Source: JBIOJB01 sp044450465 (GTDB lineage: Bacteria; Chloroflexota; Dormibacteria; Dormibacterales; Dormibacteraceae). From it: 19,177 bases of DNA. Below, one piece after another: positions 6,340 through 16,140 of this stretch. The stretch lies in NCBI GenBank assembly GCA_044450465.1, contig JBIOJB010000060.1, positions 1-19,177 of the forward strand, read 5' to 3'. The translations under genes and the position numbers were made by a program. Within the stretch, counting starts at the first letter, position 1. Every line of letters begins with the position of its first letter. The notes under the pieces were generated by a model. It saw only the letters and a list, made by a program, of their open reading frames with translations. It searched no databases and had not been told where the DNA came from.

Positions 6340-7974
6340 ATGCAGGACTACGAGCTCAGTCTCCAGCACATTCTCTGGCGACTCGAGCGGCTGCACCCCA
6401 AGAAAGAAGTGGTCACCAAGCGCGACGATGGCGTTCGCCGCACGACCTATGGCGAGATGGTGCCCCGCATCAACCGCCTGGCCGGGGCGCTGAAGCGGCT
6501 TGGGGTCAGGCCGGGAGACAGGGTAGCCACCCTCGCCTGGAACAACGACCGGCACCTGGAGCTCTACTACGCCGTCCCCTGCATGGGCGCGGTCCTGCAC
6601 ACGCTGAATCTCCGCTTGTTCCCTCAACACCTCGAGTTCATAGTCAATGACGCAGAAGACAAGGTTTTATTTGTCGATCAGTCACTTCTCCCGTTGTTGA
6701 AGCCGCTGATGGGCCGGATCCCGAGCGTGGAGCGCATCGTTCTGATCGGCGAAGGTGCCCCGCCGGAAGCCACCGCCGAGAACGGCGTTGGCGAGATGCT
6801 CGACTACGAGACGCTCCTCGCGGCTGAGAGCGAGACGTACGCGTGGCCGATCATCTCGGAAAGAATGGCCGCGGCCATGTGCTACACCTCGGGCACGACC
6901 GGCAACCCCAAGGGGACGGTCTACTCCCACCGCTCGCAGTTCCTGCACACCATGGGGGTCCTCCAGGGCGAGAACCTGGGAATCACGGAAAAGGACGTCT
7001 GCCTTCCGGTGGTGCCGATGTTTCACGCCAACAGCTGGGGTCTTCCCTACGCCTGTGGCATGGCCGGCAGCAAGATCGTGTTCGCCGGGCGCTTCTCGGC
7101 CGATCCCAAGTCGCTGGTGGAGCTGGCCGAGTCCGAGGGCGCGACCTACCTGGCCGGAGTCCCAACCGTCTGGCTCGGCCTGGCCAACTATATGAAGGAG
7201 AGCGGCAAGCGCCTCCCCAAGGTCCACACCGTGGTGTGCGGTGGCTCCGCTGTCCCGCGTGCGCTCATGGAGGCGATGGACGGGCTCGGGATGCGCATCC
7301 TGCACGCCTGGGGCATGACCGAGACCTCGCCGCTAGGCAGCGTGGCCCGGCCCAGCTCCCTCACCAAGCCCGAGGACGAGCTCGACGTCCGGCTCACGCA
7401 GGGCCGGCCGGCTCCCGCGGTCGAGATCAGGATCACTGACCCTGCAACCGGGGTGGAGCTGCCATGGGACGGCGTGGCCTTCGGCGAGATACAGGTGCGT
7501 GGACCCTGGATTGCGCGTGGGTACTACAACGGGTACGACCCCGGCAAGCTGACCGAGGATGGTTGGTTTCGCACGGGCGACGTTGCCAAGATGACGCCTG
7601 AGGGCTACATCCAGATCGTCGACCGGACCAAGGACGTGATCAAGTCCGGTGGCGAATGGATTTCCTCGGTGGAGCTTGAGAACGCCATCATGGCGCACCC
7701 CAAGATCATGGAAGCCGCAGTCATCGGCATCCCGCACCCCAAGTGGGATGAGCGACCGGTCGCGTTCGCCGTGGCGAAGAACGAATTCAAAGGCCAGGTC
7801 ACACAGGAAGAGGTGCTCGAATTCCTTCAGGGCCGCGTGGCGAAATGGTGGCTTCCCGACGAGGTGAGGTTCATCGACGAGGTGCCCAAAACCTCGGTCG
7901 GCAAGTTCGACAAGAAGGTGCTTCGAGCCAGCGCGGCCCCGATCCGCGAGGATGCGCATGCCGCCAAGAGATAG
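6340..7974 (+). CDS. Fatty-acyl-CoA synthetase (AMP-forming)
   Basis: A 544-residue ANL-superfamily ligase that activates a carboxylate, probably a medium- or long-chain fatty acid, to the acyl-AMP and then acyl-CoA. Motifs, numbered from ATG 6340: P-loop YTSGTTGNPKG (182-192), GMTETSP (325-331), GWFRTGD with the ribose-binding Asp (408-414), hinge VDRTKDVIKSGGEWIS (427-442), and the C-terminal catalytic lysine in TSVGKFDKK (K522). ATG 6340 has GGAAGG four bases upstream; GTG 6328 with GGAGG is an alternative. The overall look, including the MQDYxLxLxHIL start, fits the family holding medium/long-chain ligases and DmdB-type enzymes. Substrate length cannot be decided. It could supply acyl-CoA to the acyltransferase at 17728. 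Confidence 0.93.
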   Translation: MQDYELSLQHILWRLERLHPKKEVVTKRDDGVRRTTYGEMVPRINRLAGALKRLGVRPGDRVATLAWNNDRHLELYYAVPCMGAVLHTLNLRLFPQHLEFIVNDAEDKVLFVDQSLLPLLKPLMGRIPSVERIVLIGEGAPPEATAENGVGEMLDYETLLAAESETYAWPIISERMAAAMCYTSGTTGNPKGTVYSHRSQFLHTMGVLQGENLGITEKDVCLPVVPMFHANSWGLPYACGMAGSKIVFAGRFSADPKSLVELAESEGATYLAGVPTVWLGLANYMKESGKRLPKVHTVVCGGSAVPRALMEAMDGLGMRILHAWGMTETSPLGSVARPSSLTKPEDELDVRLTQGRPAPAVEIRITDPATGVELPWDGVAFGEIQVRGPWIARGYYNGYDPGKLTEDGWFRTGDVAKMTPEGYIQIVDRTKDVIKSGGEWISSVELENAIMAHPKIMEAAVIGIPHPKWDERPVAFAVAKNEFKGQVTQEEVLEFLQGRVAKWWLPDEVRFIDEVPKTSVGKFDKKVLRASAAPIREDAHAAKR

Positions 7975-8248
7975 GGCGAGCTCCTGCTAGGAGAGCAAGC
8001 GTAGGGACCCCTGTTCGAACAGATTTTCCGGGTCGCTCGATCTCGATCGGACCCCTGGAGGACGTTCCGGCGCAGGTACGCGCCCGCCTCTGCGTTACCG
8101 GGGTGGGGATGAGAGACGAATTGGGTGCTCCAGTTAAACGCGGCCGAGGGCGTGGCCTTGCGCCTTCGTTCCGCGGGCCAACGTGATCGGCTACGCCGGA
8201 CAGGCTGGCGGGTACCGTGCGGCATACTGACAAGCCCATAGGCCACAA
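7975..8248 (+). other. Intergenic region upstream of the kinase-AAA+ gene
   Basis: 274 bases without a convincing gene. It holds a perfect 12-base palindrome CTGTTCGAACAG at 8011-8022 followed by ATTTT, a nine-base direct repeat GGACCCCTG at 8005-8013 and 8049-8057, and a hairpin at 8030-8054 (GGGTC/GACCC plus CGA/TCG). A 25-codon arginine-rich frame at 8109-8186 after GGGGTGGGG is too short to support. Promoter-like CATACT is near the right end. Confidence 0.5.
8223..8228 (+). promoter_or_regulatory. Possible -10 element for the kinase-AAA+ gene
   Basis: CATACT lies 20 bases before GTG 8249, which would give a leader of roughly 14 bases containing a weak TAGG ribosome-binding site. No good -35 is visible, so this is tentative. 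Confidence 0.3.
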
Positions 8249-11044
<2,796 letters not shown>

Positions 11045-11082
11045 GGGGGCACGCCTCTTCTGGGGCACCCGGAGGCCGCCGG

Positions 11083-11088
11083 TATACT
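11083..11088 (+). promoter_or_regulatory. -10 element for tRNA-Leu(CAG)
   Basis: TATACT, one mismatch to TATAAT, 37 bases before the mature tRNA 5' end and 38 bases after the kinase-AAA+ stop. Only a weak TTCTGG is present near the -35 position. It gives the tRNA its own likely promoter. Confidence 0.5.
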
Positions 11089-11125
11089 TACGCGACGTCT
11101 GGGGCGCGCACGGCGTGTGCAGCGA

Positions 11126-11211
11126 GCGGCGGTGGCGGAATGGCAGACGCGCTAGTTTCAGGAGCTAGTGTCCGCAAGGACGTGGAGGTTCAACTCCTCT
11201 CCGCCGCACCA
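11126..11211 (+). tRNA. tRNA-Leu, anticodon CAG
   Basis: An 86-base class II tRNA. Acceptor GCGGCGG pairs with CCGCCGC, discriminator A, encoded CCA. The anticodon stem is CTAGT/GCTAG with loop TTCAGGA, giving CAG (CUG codon, common in high-GC genomes). The variable arm is TGTCC-GCAA-GGACG and the T-loop is TTCAACT. The 139 bases that follow, up to 11350, show no gene or clear terminator. Confidence 0.96.
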
Positions 11212-11350
11212 CTCCTCTAGCTCAGGCCACTGGTACTGGTTTCCGGGATTCGGGTGACTCTCATCGAGTTGTCGTCGCAGCACGCTTCTTCACGCTGGTC
11301 GGACTTCCCAAAAGGCACGCTCTGCGTCCTATGGAATCGCGTGTTCCGCC

Positions 11351-11881
11351 TTGACAAACCTTGGGACAATCGGGTCGACTGAACCAGCCTTGCAGGCCGC
11401 CCCCTACGACCAGATCCGCACCCTGTACAGAACGCTGCTCGTCTTTGCCACGATCTCAGTGCTCGTCCTCGTCGTCGGCCTCGTCGAGTTCGTGTACTTC
11501 GAGCCGCCCGGCCAGAACACCGGCGCCCAGGCTCACATCGTCGGCGTCTTCGATTACAACCCGAGCACGAGCACCACATCGGGGAGGGACCATGCTCAAT
11601 TCCCCCGCACTCAGCAGTTCGCCGCCGTCGTTGATTGGTCATCCGTGCCCGCGAACCTGACCGTGGACGCACGGTGGTATGACGAATTCGGCGATGTGGT
11701 TGGACGCGTGAGTCCCGGCAAACCGGATCAGCTGCTTGACCACTCCACGATCCCCGTCGTCGTGCCTTCCGGGTTCCATCACAGCCTGCCCGGACGCTAC
11801 CTCTTCGTGGTCGAGCGTTATCAGGGCTCTGTGCCGGTGGAGGTCCTGGCCCGCCGCATCGTCCTGGTAGAGCGAACGTGA
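11351..11881 (+). CDS. Single-pass membrane protein upstream of PrsW-type protease
   Basis: 176 residues, no family recognised. A short N-terminal stretch of about 27 residues precedes one strong membrane helix (about 28-50, LLVFATISVLVLVVGLVEFVY). A hydrophilic C-terminal domain of about 125 residues follows, rich in beta-prone segments and containing no cysteine, so probably exported. The start is uncertain: TTG 11351 is the longest, with TTG 11360 and 11390 as alternatives, none with a strong ribosome-binding site. Its stop overlaps the next start in GTGA, which makes co-translation with the PrsW-type gene likely. It could be a partner or substrate of that protease; that is inference. Confidence 0.7.
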   Translation: MTNLGTIGSTEPALQAAPYDQIRTLYRTLLVFATISVLVLVVGLVEFVYFEPPGQNTGAQAHIVGVFDYNPSTSTTSGRDHAQFPRTQQFAAVVDWSSVPANLTVDARWYDEFGDVVGRVSPGKPDQLLDHSTIPVVVPSGFHHSLPGRYLFVVERYQGSVPVEVLARRIVLVERT

Positions 11882-13293
11882 TCGCCCCCGCGGCGGCAAA
11901 TCCACATTCGCGGTTCCGGCCAAGCCGCTATCTCATCGCGGTCGCCATCGCGGCGGTCATCGTCCTGGCGCTGATCGCGAGCTCGGTCCTCAACTACGTC
12001 TACCTCGACAGCATCCCAGGCCGCGCATCTCTTTACGGCCTGCTCGCGGTGGCGCTGATCACGCTTGGCACCTACATCCTCGTGAGGGCTTTCAACCGCG
12101 ACCCGAAGATGCGCCGCCGTCACCTGATTCGCGCCGGAGTCCTGATCGGACTTGGAGTGCTTCTCTGGCTGTTGCTGGTCGACGTCTTCGTCTACACGCA
12201 GTCTGCGGGTCCGTCTGTGGCGCTGATCTGCACTGCGGCGTGTCTCCCGACGACGGGTTTCGGGCTTTACGTGGTCCGTCGCATGGATCGCAACGAGAAG
12301 GAGCCCTGGCGCCTTGTACTGGTGGCCGCGGCGTGGGGCGCCATCGTCGCGACGAGTCTCGTGATCTGGGGCGAGAGCCTCTGGGAGGCCTCAGCCGACC
12401 GCACGTTGGTGCCTGGCCCCGGCCTCGACGCGTCGCTGGCTTTCATGGCCGGTGTGCTGGAGGAGCTGGCCAAGGGAAGCGCCGTGGTGCTGCTGTTCCT
12501 GGTCATGCGCGACGACTTCGACGACGTGGTGGACGGAATCGTCTACGGAGCGGCGGTCGGCCTCGGGTTCAACTTCATGGAATCAATCACGTACATGACG
12601 AACTTCTACTCGATCTTCTCTCCCGAGGGGATTGGCGGCTTCGCCGCCGGATTCCAGTGGTACGCGCGCCAGGGATTGGGCCTTTTCTTCGGGCACGCCA
12701 CCTACACGGCCTTCATCGGAGCCGGGATCGGCATCGCGCGCCAGACGCCGCAGATGCGGCGGAAAGCATTTGCCATCGTGGGTGGATTTCTCATCGCGAT
12801 CGCCGCGCACTTCTCATGGGATGCGTGGCTGACCTTCTTCCCCATCCAGAGCAACATCTTCGGCCTGGTCGAAATCCACCTGCGCACGCTGATCATGACC
12901 GGCCCGTTCACGGCCGCCCTGATCGCGCTGCTCATCTTCGGCATCCGGTTCGAGGGCCAGAACCTTCGCGACCAGATCCACCAGGAAGCTCAGTCCGGAC
13001 GGGGCGCGATCCTGCCCCAAGAGGTCGCCATCCTGGCCAGCCCCTGGCAGCGATTGAGGACAAGGCTGCGCGCTCTGAGCTTCGGCGGCTTCAGGGCTTA
13101 CTTCAGGGTCGCCAAGCTGCAATCGGCTCAGCTGGATCTCGCGATGGAGCGTTGGCATCGAGAGCGCAAGGAGATCGACAGCCCCCTCGAAGCCGAGGAT
13201 TTGCTGCGGCAGAACGTGATCGCCCTCCGACAGCGCCTCGCCGGTCCGTGGAGCCGGACTACGCCGGCAGCCGGCCCCACACCACGCGGGTGA
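11878..13293 (+). CDS. PrsW-family intramembrane metalloprotease
   Basis: 471 residues with roughly eight to ten membrane helices and a cytoplasmic-looking basic C-terminal tail of about 115 residues. PrsW/RsiW-protease signatures are visible: DRNEKEPW (137-144), the EExxK metal motif EELAK (195-199), the conserved Glu in FNFMES (E235), GHATYT (H273) and AHFSWD (H311). In Bacillus, PrsW performs site-1 cleavage of an anti-sigma factor, but most family members have no known substrate. GTG 11878 overlaps the preceding stop by four bases, so the pair is translationally coupled. The 3' end overlaps the convergent ferric-reductase-like gene by 35 bases. The long basic tail (13000-13290) is beyond the usual protease core. 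Confidence 0.9.
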   Translation: MIAPAAANPHSRFRPSRYLIAVAIAAVIVLALIASSVLNYVYLDSIPGRASLYGLLAVALITLGTYILVRAFNRDPKMRRRHLIRAGVLIGLGVLLWLLLVDVFVYTQSAGPSVALICTAACLPTTGFGLYVVRRMDRNEKEPWRLVLVAAAWGAIVATSLVIWGESLWEASADRTLVPGPGLDASLAFMAGVLEELAKGSAVVLLFLVMRDDFDDVVDGIVYGAAVGLGFNFMESITYMTNFYSIFSPEGIGGFAAGFQWYARQGLGLFFGHATYTAFIGAGIGIARQTPQMRRKAFAIVGGFLIAIAAHFSWDAWLTFFPIQSNIFGLVEIHLRTLIMTGPFTAALIALLIFGIRFEGQNLRDQIHQEAQSGRGAILPQEVAILASPWQRLRTRLRALSFGGFRAYFRVAKLQSAQLDLAMERWHRERKEIDSPLEAEDLLRQNVIALRQRLAGPWSRTTPAAGPTPRG

Positions 13294-13795
13294 GCCCGAG
13301 TGCCAGCAGTGTTGCCGCGGCCGACCATGTGATCGACGAGACGGCCGGGTCGCTGAAGTCGGTGCCGGTGAGCACCGCGTGGAAGAAGATCAGAGCGAAC
13401 GCCGCGTAGGCGAGCCGGTGCAGCCAGAGCCAGGTTCCATTTCTCAGCCGCCTCTTGAGCAAGGCCGCGACACTAACCACGGTGAGCAGGTCGGCGGACA
13501 GCGCGCCAAGGCCGACGCCAAGTGTTCCGTAGCTCGCGTGGAACGGCAAGACGACGTCGAGCCAGCCCAGCCGCGCGGTCGCGTCCAGCAGGAGAGCCGC
13601 GACATGAAGCACCGCCAGCGGGACCCACAGCACCGTCGTGTACTCGTGCAGAGCTCGCACAGCACGATTGCTGCCCAGCCAATCAAGCACCGCCGTTCTG
13701 AGCGCGATGCCTGTGACCAGCGCCATCGCCAGCGACGCATAGGAGCTGAGTCCCGCCACCCTTGCCAGAAGCCAGAAGAACTGATCGGTTGTCAC
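13259..13795 (-). CDS. Ferric-reductase-like transmembrane protein
   Basis: 178 residues with five to six membrane helices. It fits the ferric reductase-like transmembrane domain family (also MsrQ, YedZ and NOX cores), which carries electrons across the membrane by bound heme. Histidines suited to heme binding are in LHEYTTVLWVPLAVLH and WLHRLAYAAFALIFFH. No flavin/NAD reductase domain is attached. I choose GTG 13795, whose GTGA overlaps the apbE stop by four bases; GTG 13810 and 13807 are in frame upstream. Last gene of the minus-strand operon, directly after apbE, whose product attaches FMN to partner proteins. Electron donor and acceptor are unknown. Confidence 0.85.
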   Translation of the reverse strand: MTTDQFFWLLARVAGLSSYASLAMALVTGIALRTAVLDWLGSNRAVRALHEYTTVLWVPLAVLHVAALLLDATARLGWLDVVLPFHASYGTLGVGLGALSADLLTVVSVAALLKRRLRNGTWLWLHRLAYAAFALIFFHAVLTGTDFSDPAVSSITWSAAATLLALGLTRVVWGRLPA

Positions 13796-14613
13796 CGGCT
13801 CAACCACCACGCGGACGCGTTGGCTGCGCAGTATGCGGGAGCGAGGTCAGGGCCCAAGAGGAGCGCGGTCTTGGCGTGAACCTCAGCGTGGAAGGCGTCG
13901 ACCGCGACGACGGAAACCTCCTCCAGGCCGGACTGCGCGGGACGTCCGGTGCGCGGGTCGATGAGATGGTGGACCACTCCCCATCGCCTTCGCCTCACGC
14001 TGCTCGTCGCCGCACCGCAATCTCGCAGCAAGAGGATGCGACCGCCGACGCCGATTGGCCACCCATCGCCTTGTGGACCTGACCCGGCGGCGCGGAGATC
14101 ACCTCCGAGGTTCGCCACCGAGTTAGGTCCCAGCCGGTCGATCAGAAGGTCCGCCATCCATCCCTTGGCAACCCCGCCGAGGTCGAGCCCGGTTCCAACT
14201 TCGAGTCGCGCCGCGCCAGGCCTCAGTGAAAGCACCTCCGGCAGGGGCGGTAGCGGGGCTGCCCTGTCCAGCAGCGCCACGGCAGGCCCATGAGCGAGCG
14301 GGCGCGTGTAGCCGATCGCGAGCATGGAGGGCAAGACCGCAGCGTTCACCCGGCCCCCGCTCAGCTCGAAGGCGCGCAGCGAAACGCGGAGCACGGACTC
14401 CAGGTCGGCGCTGATGTCCGCCCAGCATCCCGCGCTCGAGTTAAGCCTGGAAAGCTCGCTGTCGGAGGTGAATCGTGTCAGCCTGGCACCGAGCCGGCGC
14501 ACCCAGCGTTCACCGGCCATGAGCGTGTCGGATGAACGTCCCACCGTGAACAGGGCGCACGTGGTGCCTAGGGCGTCGAACCGGCGAGCCTGAACCGCGC
14601 GGTTACGAGGCAT
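13792..14613 (-). CDS. apbE: FAD:protein FMN transferase (ApbE family)
   Basis: 273 residues. ApbE splits FAD and attaches FMN covalently to Thr/Ser of exported flavoproteins, with Mg2+. Motifs visible from the ATG at 14613: RFDALGTTCALF at the N-terminus, TRFTSDSELSRLN, LDLGGVAKGWMAD (FAD/Mg region), NLGGDLRAAG, and HHLIDPRTGRPA. No lipobox or clear signal peptide follows the chosen start. The frame is open upstream to 14703, but that part overlaps the small gene and looks non-coding. ATG 14613 overlaps the preceding stop by 11 bases, suggesting coupling. No FMN-binding-domain target is encoded in this operon, so the substrate must be elsewhere or atypical. Confidence 0.92.
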   Translation of the reverse strand: MPRNRAVQARRFDALGTTCALFTVGRSSDTLMAGERWVRRLGARLTRFTSDSELSRLNSSAGCWADISADLESVLRVSLRAFELSGGRVNAAVLPSMLAIGYTRPLAHGPAVALLDRAAPLPPLPEVLSLRPGAARLEVGTGLDLGGVAKGWMADLLIDRLGPNSVANLGGDLRAAGSGPQGDGWPIGVGGRILLLRDCGAATSSVRRRRWGVVHHLIDPRTGRPAQSGLEEVSVVAVDAFHAEVHAKTALLLGPDLAPAYCAANASAWWLSR

Positions 14614-14833
14614 AGGTCGATGTGACCGGCTGCACGTCGCCGGCGCGAACCGACGGACCGATCGTGAGCCGGCCATCCAGGGCGGTGAAGCCGGCCTGCC
14701 CACCGGCGCTGACGACCGGCGGTTTCAACGGTGCCGAGGGATTCTTCAGATGTGAGGTCACGTAAGCGGCCGAGGCGGCCGCGGCGGCGAGGCTGAGCAG
14801 GGTGGCTCCCGCTCTCAGGATGAGGATGCGCAT
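14603..14833 (-). CDS. Small exported or membrane-anchored protein, unknown
   Basis: 76 residues with a basic start and one hydrophobic segment (about residues 4-24, ILRAGATLLSLAAAAASAAYV) that could be a signal peptide or anchor. About 50 residues of exported sequence follow, rich in Pro, Ala, Ser and Thr. No cysteine, no lipobox, no family recognised. ATG 14833 comes one base after the DUF1501 stop, and its 3' end overlaps apbE by 11 bases, so it sits firmly within the operon. Where similar loci often carry an FMN-binding domain protein before apbE, this peptide is too short to hold one and lacks the usual SGAT-type flavinylation motif. Confidence 0.7.
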   Translation of the reverse strand: MRILILRAGATLLSLAAAAASAAYVTSHLKNPSAPLKPPVVSAGGQAGFTALDGRLTIGPSVRAGDVQPVTSTYAS

Positions 14834-14834
14834 C

Positions 14835-16130
14835 TCAGACCGCGACGGACGCCTTGAGGAACGGGATGCGATCGAATGACGCGCCGAGAATCTCGGCCGA
14901 GTCGGTGCCGAGGTGCCCGCTAAGAATCTCCTGATACACCGACCGGAAGTCCACCGAGAAGTCGAGGTTGCCGGTCGCGTCCAGGCTCGTGAGGCTGGGT
15001 GCCGAGCCGTACAGGCCGCCCTGCACGGGGTCGCCGATCAGAAGGAGTGGAGCGGCCGCGCCGTGGTCGGTACCGCCGCTGGCGTTCTCCTTCGGGCGGC
15101 GGCCGAACTCGGACCAGGTCGCTATGAGCACCCTGTCCGACATGCCGTGCGCCGCGAGGTCCTGGTAGAACGCCCCGACGGCGGAATCGAGATAGCCCAT
15201 CAGGTCGTCGTGCCGGCTCAGCTCGGTGTAGTGGGTGTCGAATCCACCAAGCGTGACGTGCAGCAGCTTGACGCCGGTGCCGGTGACGATCAGCTCCGAG
15301 GCGAGCTGGAGGGCGGCCGCAAGCTGATTCTTCGACGAGTAGACGAGCTTGACCTTGTCCGAGTAGTCGGCCATCGGCTGGTACTCAGACGACGACGTAC
15401 GCAGCGTGGCCATCGTCTCCGTCGCGGTTGCGATCGCCGTGTCGAACAGCGCGCCGTAGATGCCGGGCGTGCCTTTGTAGAGAGCGCCGACCGCAGCCTC
15501 CACCTCGGTGCCGCCCGTGAAACCGAACGTCTTCTGGCTGTCGATGACGGTCAGGGTCGCCTGGAGGTCCCGCAGCGCTCCCGGCACGTCGGTCGCCCCG
15601 CAGGCGCAGCCGGTGAGAGGATGGCCGTTCGAGTCGTATGCGGTCGCCAGGGTGCGGCCGAGCCATCCGTCCACTTGCCGTCGAGTCGGGTCGCCCGTCT
15701 CCCAGATGCGAATCGACTCGAAATGCGAGAAGGTCGGATTCGGATAACCGACCCCCTGCACGATCGCGACCTTGCCCTTGTCCCACAGGCCCTTGACCCC
15801 GGTGAGGTTTTGGTTGAGACCGAGGTCGCTGTTGATGGGAAGCGCGTTCGACACCATCGGGCCCGCGAGCTTGGGCCGGAGGTCATGCAGCGCAGGATCA
15901 GAAAGCGGGACCACCGTGCGCAGCCCGTCATTGCCACCGGCGAGCTGGATCATGACCAGGACCCGGTCGTTCGTCACGCCTTCCCTCTTCGCGGCATAGA
16001 CCGCGCGCGCAAACGCGTCCGGCACTGCCGCGTAGCCGGCGGCGAGCCCCGCAGCGCCGGCGCCGAACACGAGGCCTGCCTTCAGGAAGTCCCGTCGCTT
16101 GAGCTGGTTGATGCCGATCTCTTTAGTCAT
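14835..16130 (-). CDS. DUF1501 family protein, Tat signal
   Basis: 431 residues. N-terminal KRRDFLKAG (11-19) plus the alanine/glycine-rich helix is a twin-arginine signal, with cleavage likely near AFA at about 41, so it is exported folded. DUF1501 hallmarks are visible: VLVMIQLAGGNDGLRTVVP, PTFSHFESIRIWETGDP, LGGFDTHY, TWSEFGRRPKENASGGTDHG and a closing DFRSVYQEIL. The family is structurally related to the alkaline phosphatase/sulfatase fold, but its biochemical role is not established. ATG 16130 has AGGAG seven bases upstream and lies 10 bases after the DUF1800 stop. DUF1501 and DUF1800 genes are commonly adjacent, as here. Confidence 0.92.
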   Translation of the reverse strand: MTKEIGINQLKRRDFLKAGLVFGAGAAGLAAGYAAVPDAFARAVYAAKREGVTNDRVLVMIQLAGGNDGLRTVVPLSDPALHDLRPKLAGPMVSNALPINSDLGLNQNLTGVKGLWDKGKVAIVQGVGYPNPTFSHFESIRIWETGDPTRRQVDGWLGRTLATAYDSNGHPLTGCACGATDVPGALRDLQATLTVIDSQKTFGFTGGTEVEAAVGALYKGTPGIYGALFDTAIATATETMATLRTSSSEYQPMADYSDKVKLVYSSKNQLAAALQLASELIVTGTGVKLLHVTLGGFDTHYTELSRHDDLMGYLDSAVGAFYQDLAAHGMSDRVLIATWSEFGRRPKENASGGTDHGAAAPLLLIGDPVQGGLYGSAPSLTSLDATGNLDFSVDFRSVYQEILSGHLGTDSAEILGASFDRIPFLKASVAV

Positions 16131-16140
16131 GTGGCGGCTC

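Noticed and set aside
8011..8022. CTGTTCGAACAG as a LexA/SOS box
   Set aside because: The Gram-positive and mycobacterial SOS boxes have GAAC and GTTC separated by four bases in the order GAAC-N4-GTTC. Here GTTC and GAAC abut in the opposite order, and the downstream gene is not a repair gene.
8109..8186. 25-codon arginine-rich frame after GGGGTGGGG
   Set aside because: It is too short and compositionally typical of GC-rich non-coding DNA, with nothing else supporting translation.
11351..11356. TTGACA as a -35 promoter element
   Set aside because: No TANNNT box lies 16-19 bases downstream, and the TTG is better used as the start codon of the membrane protein frame.
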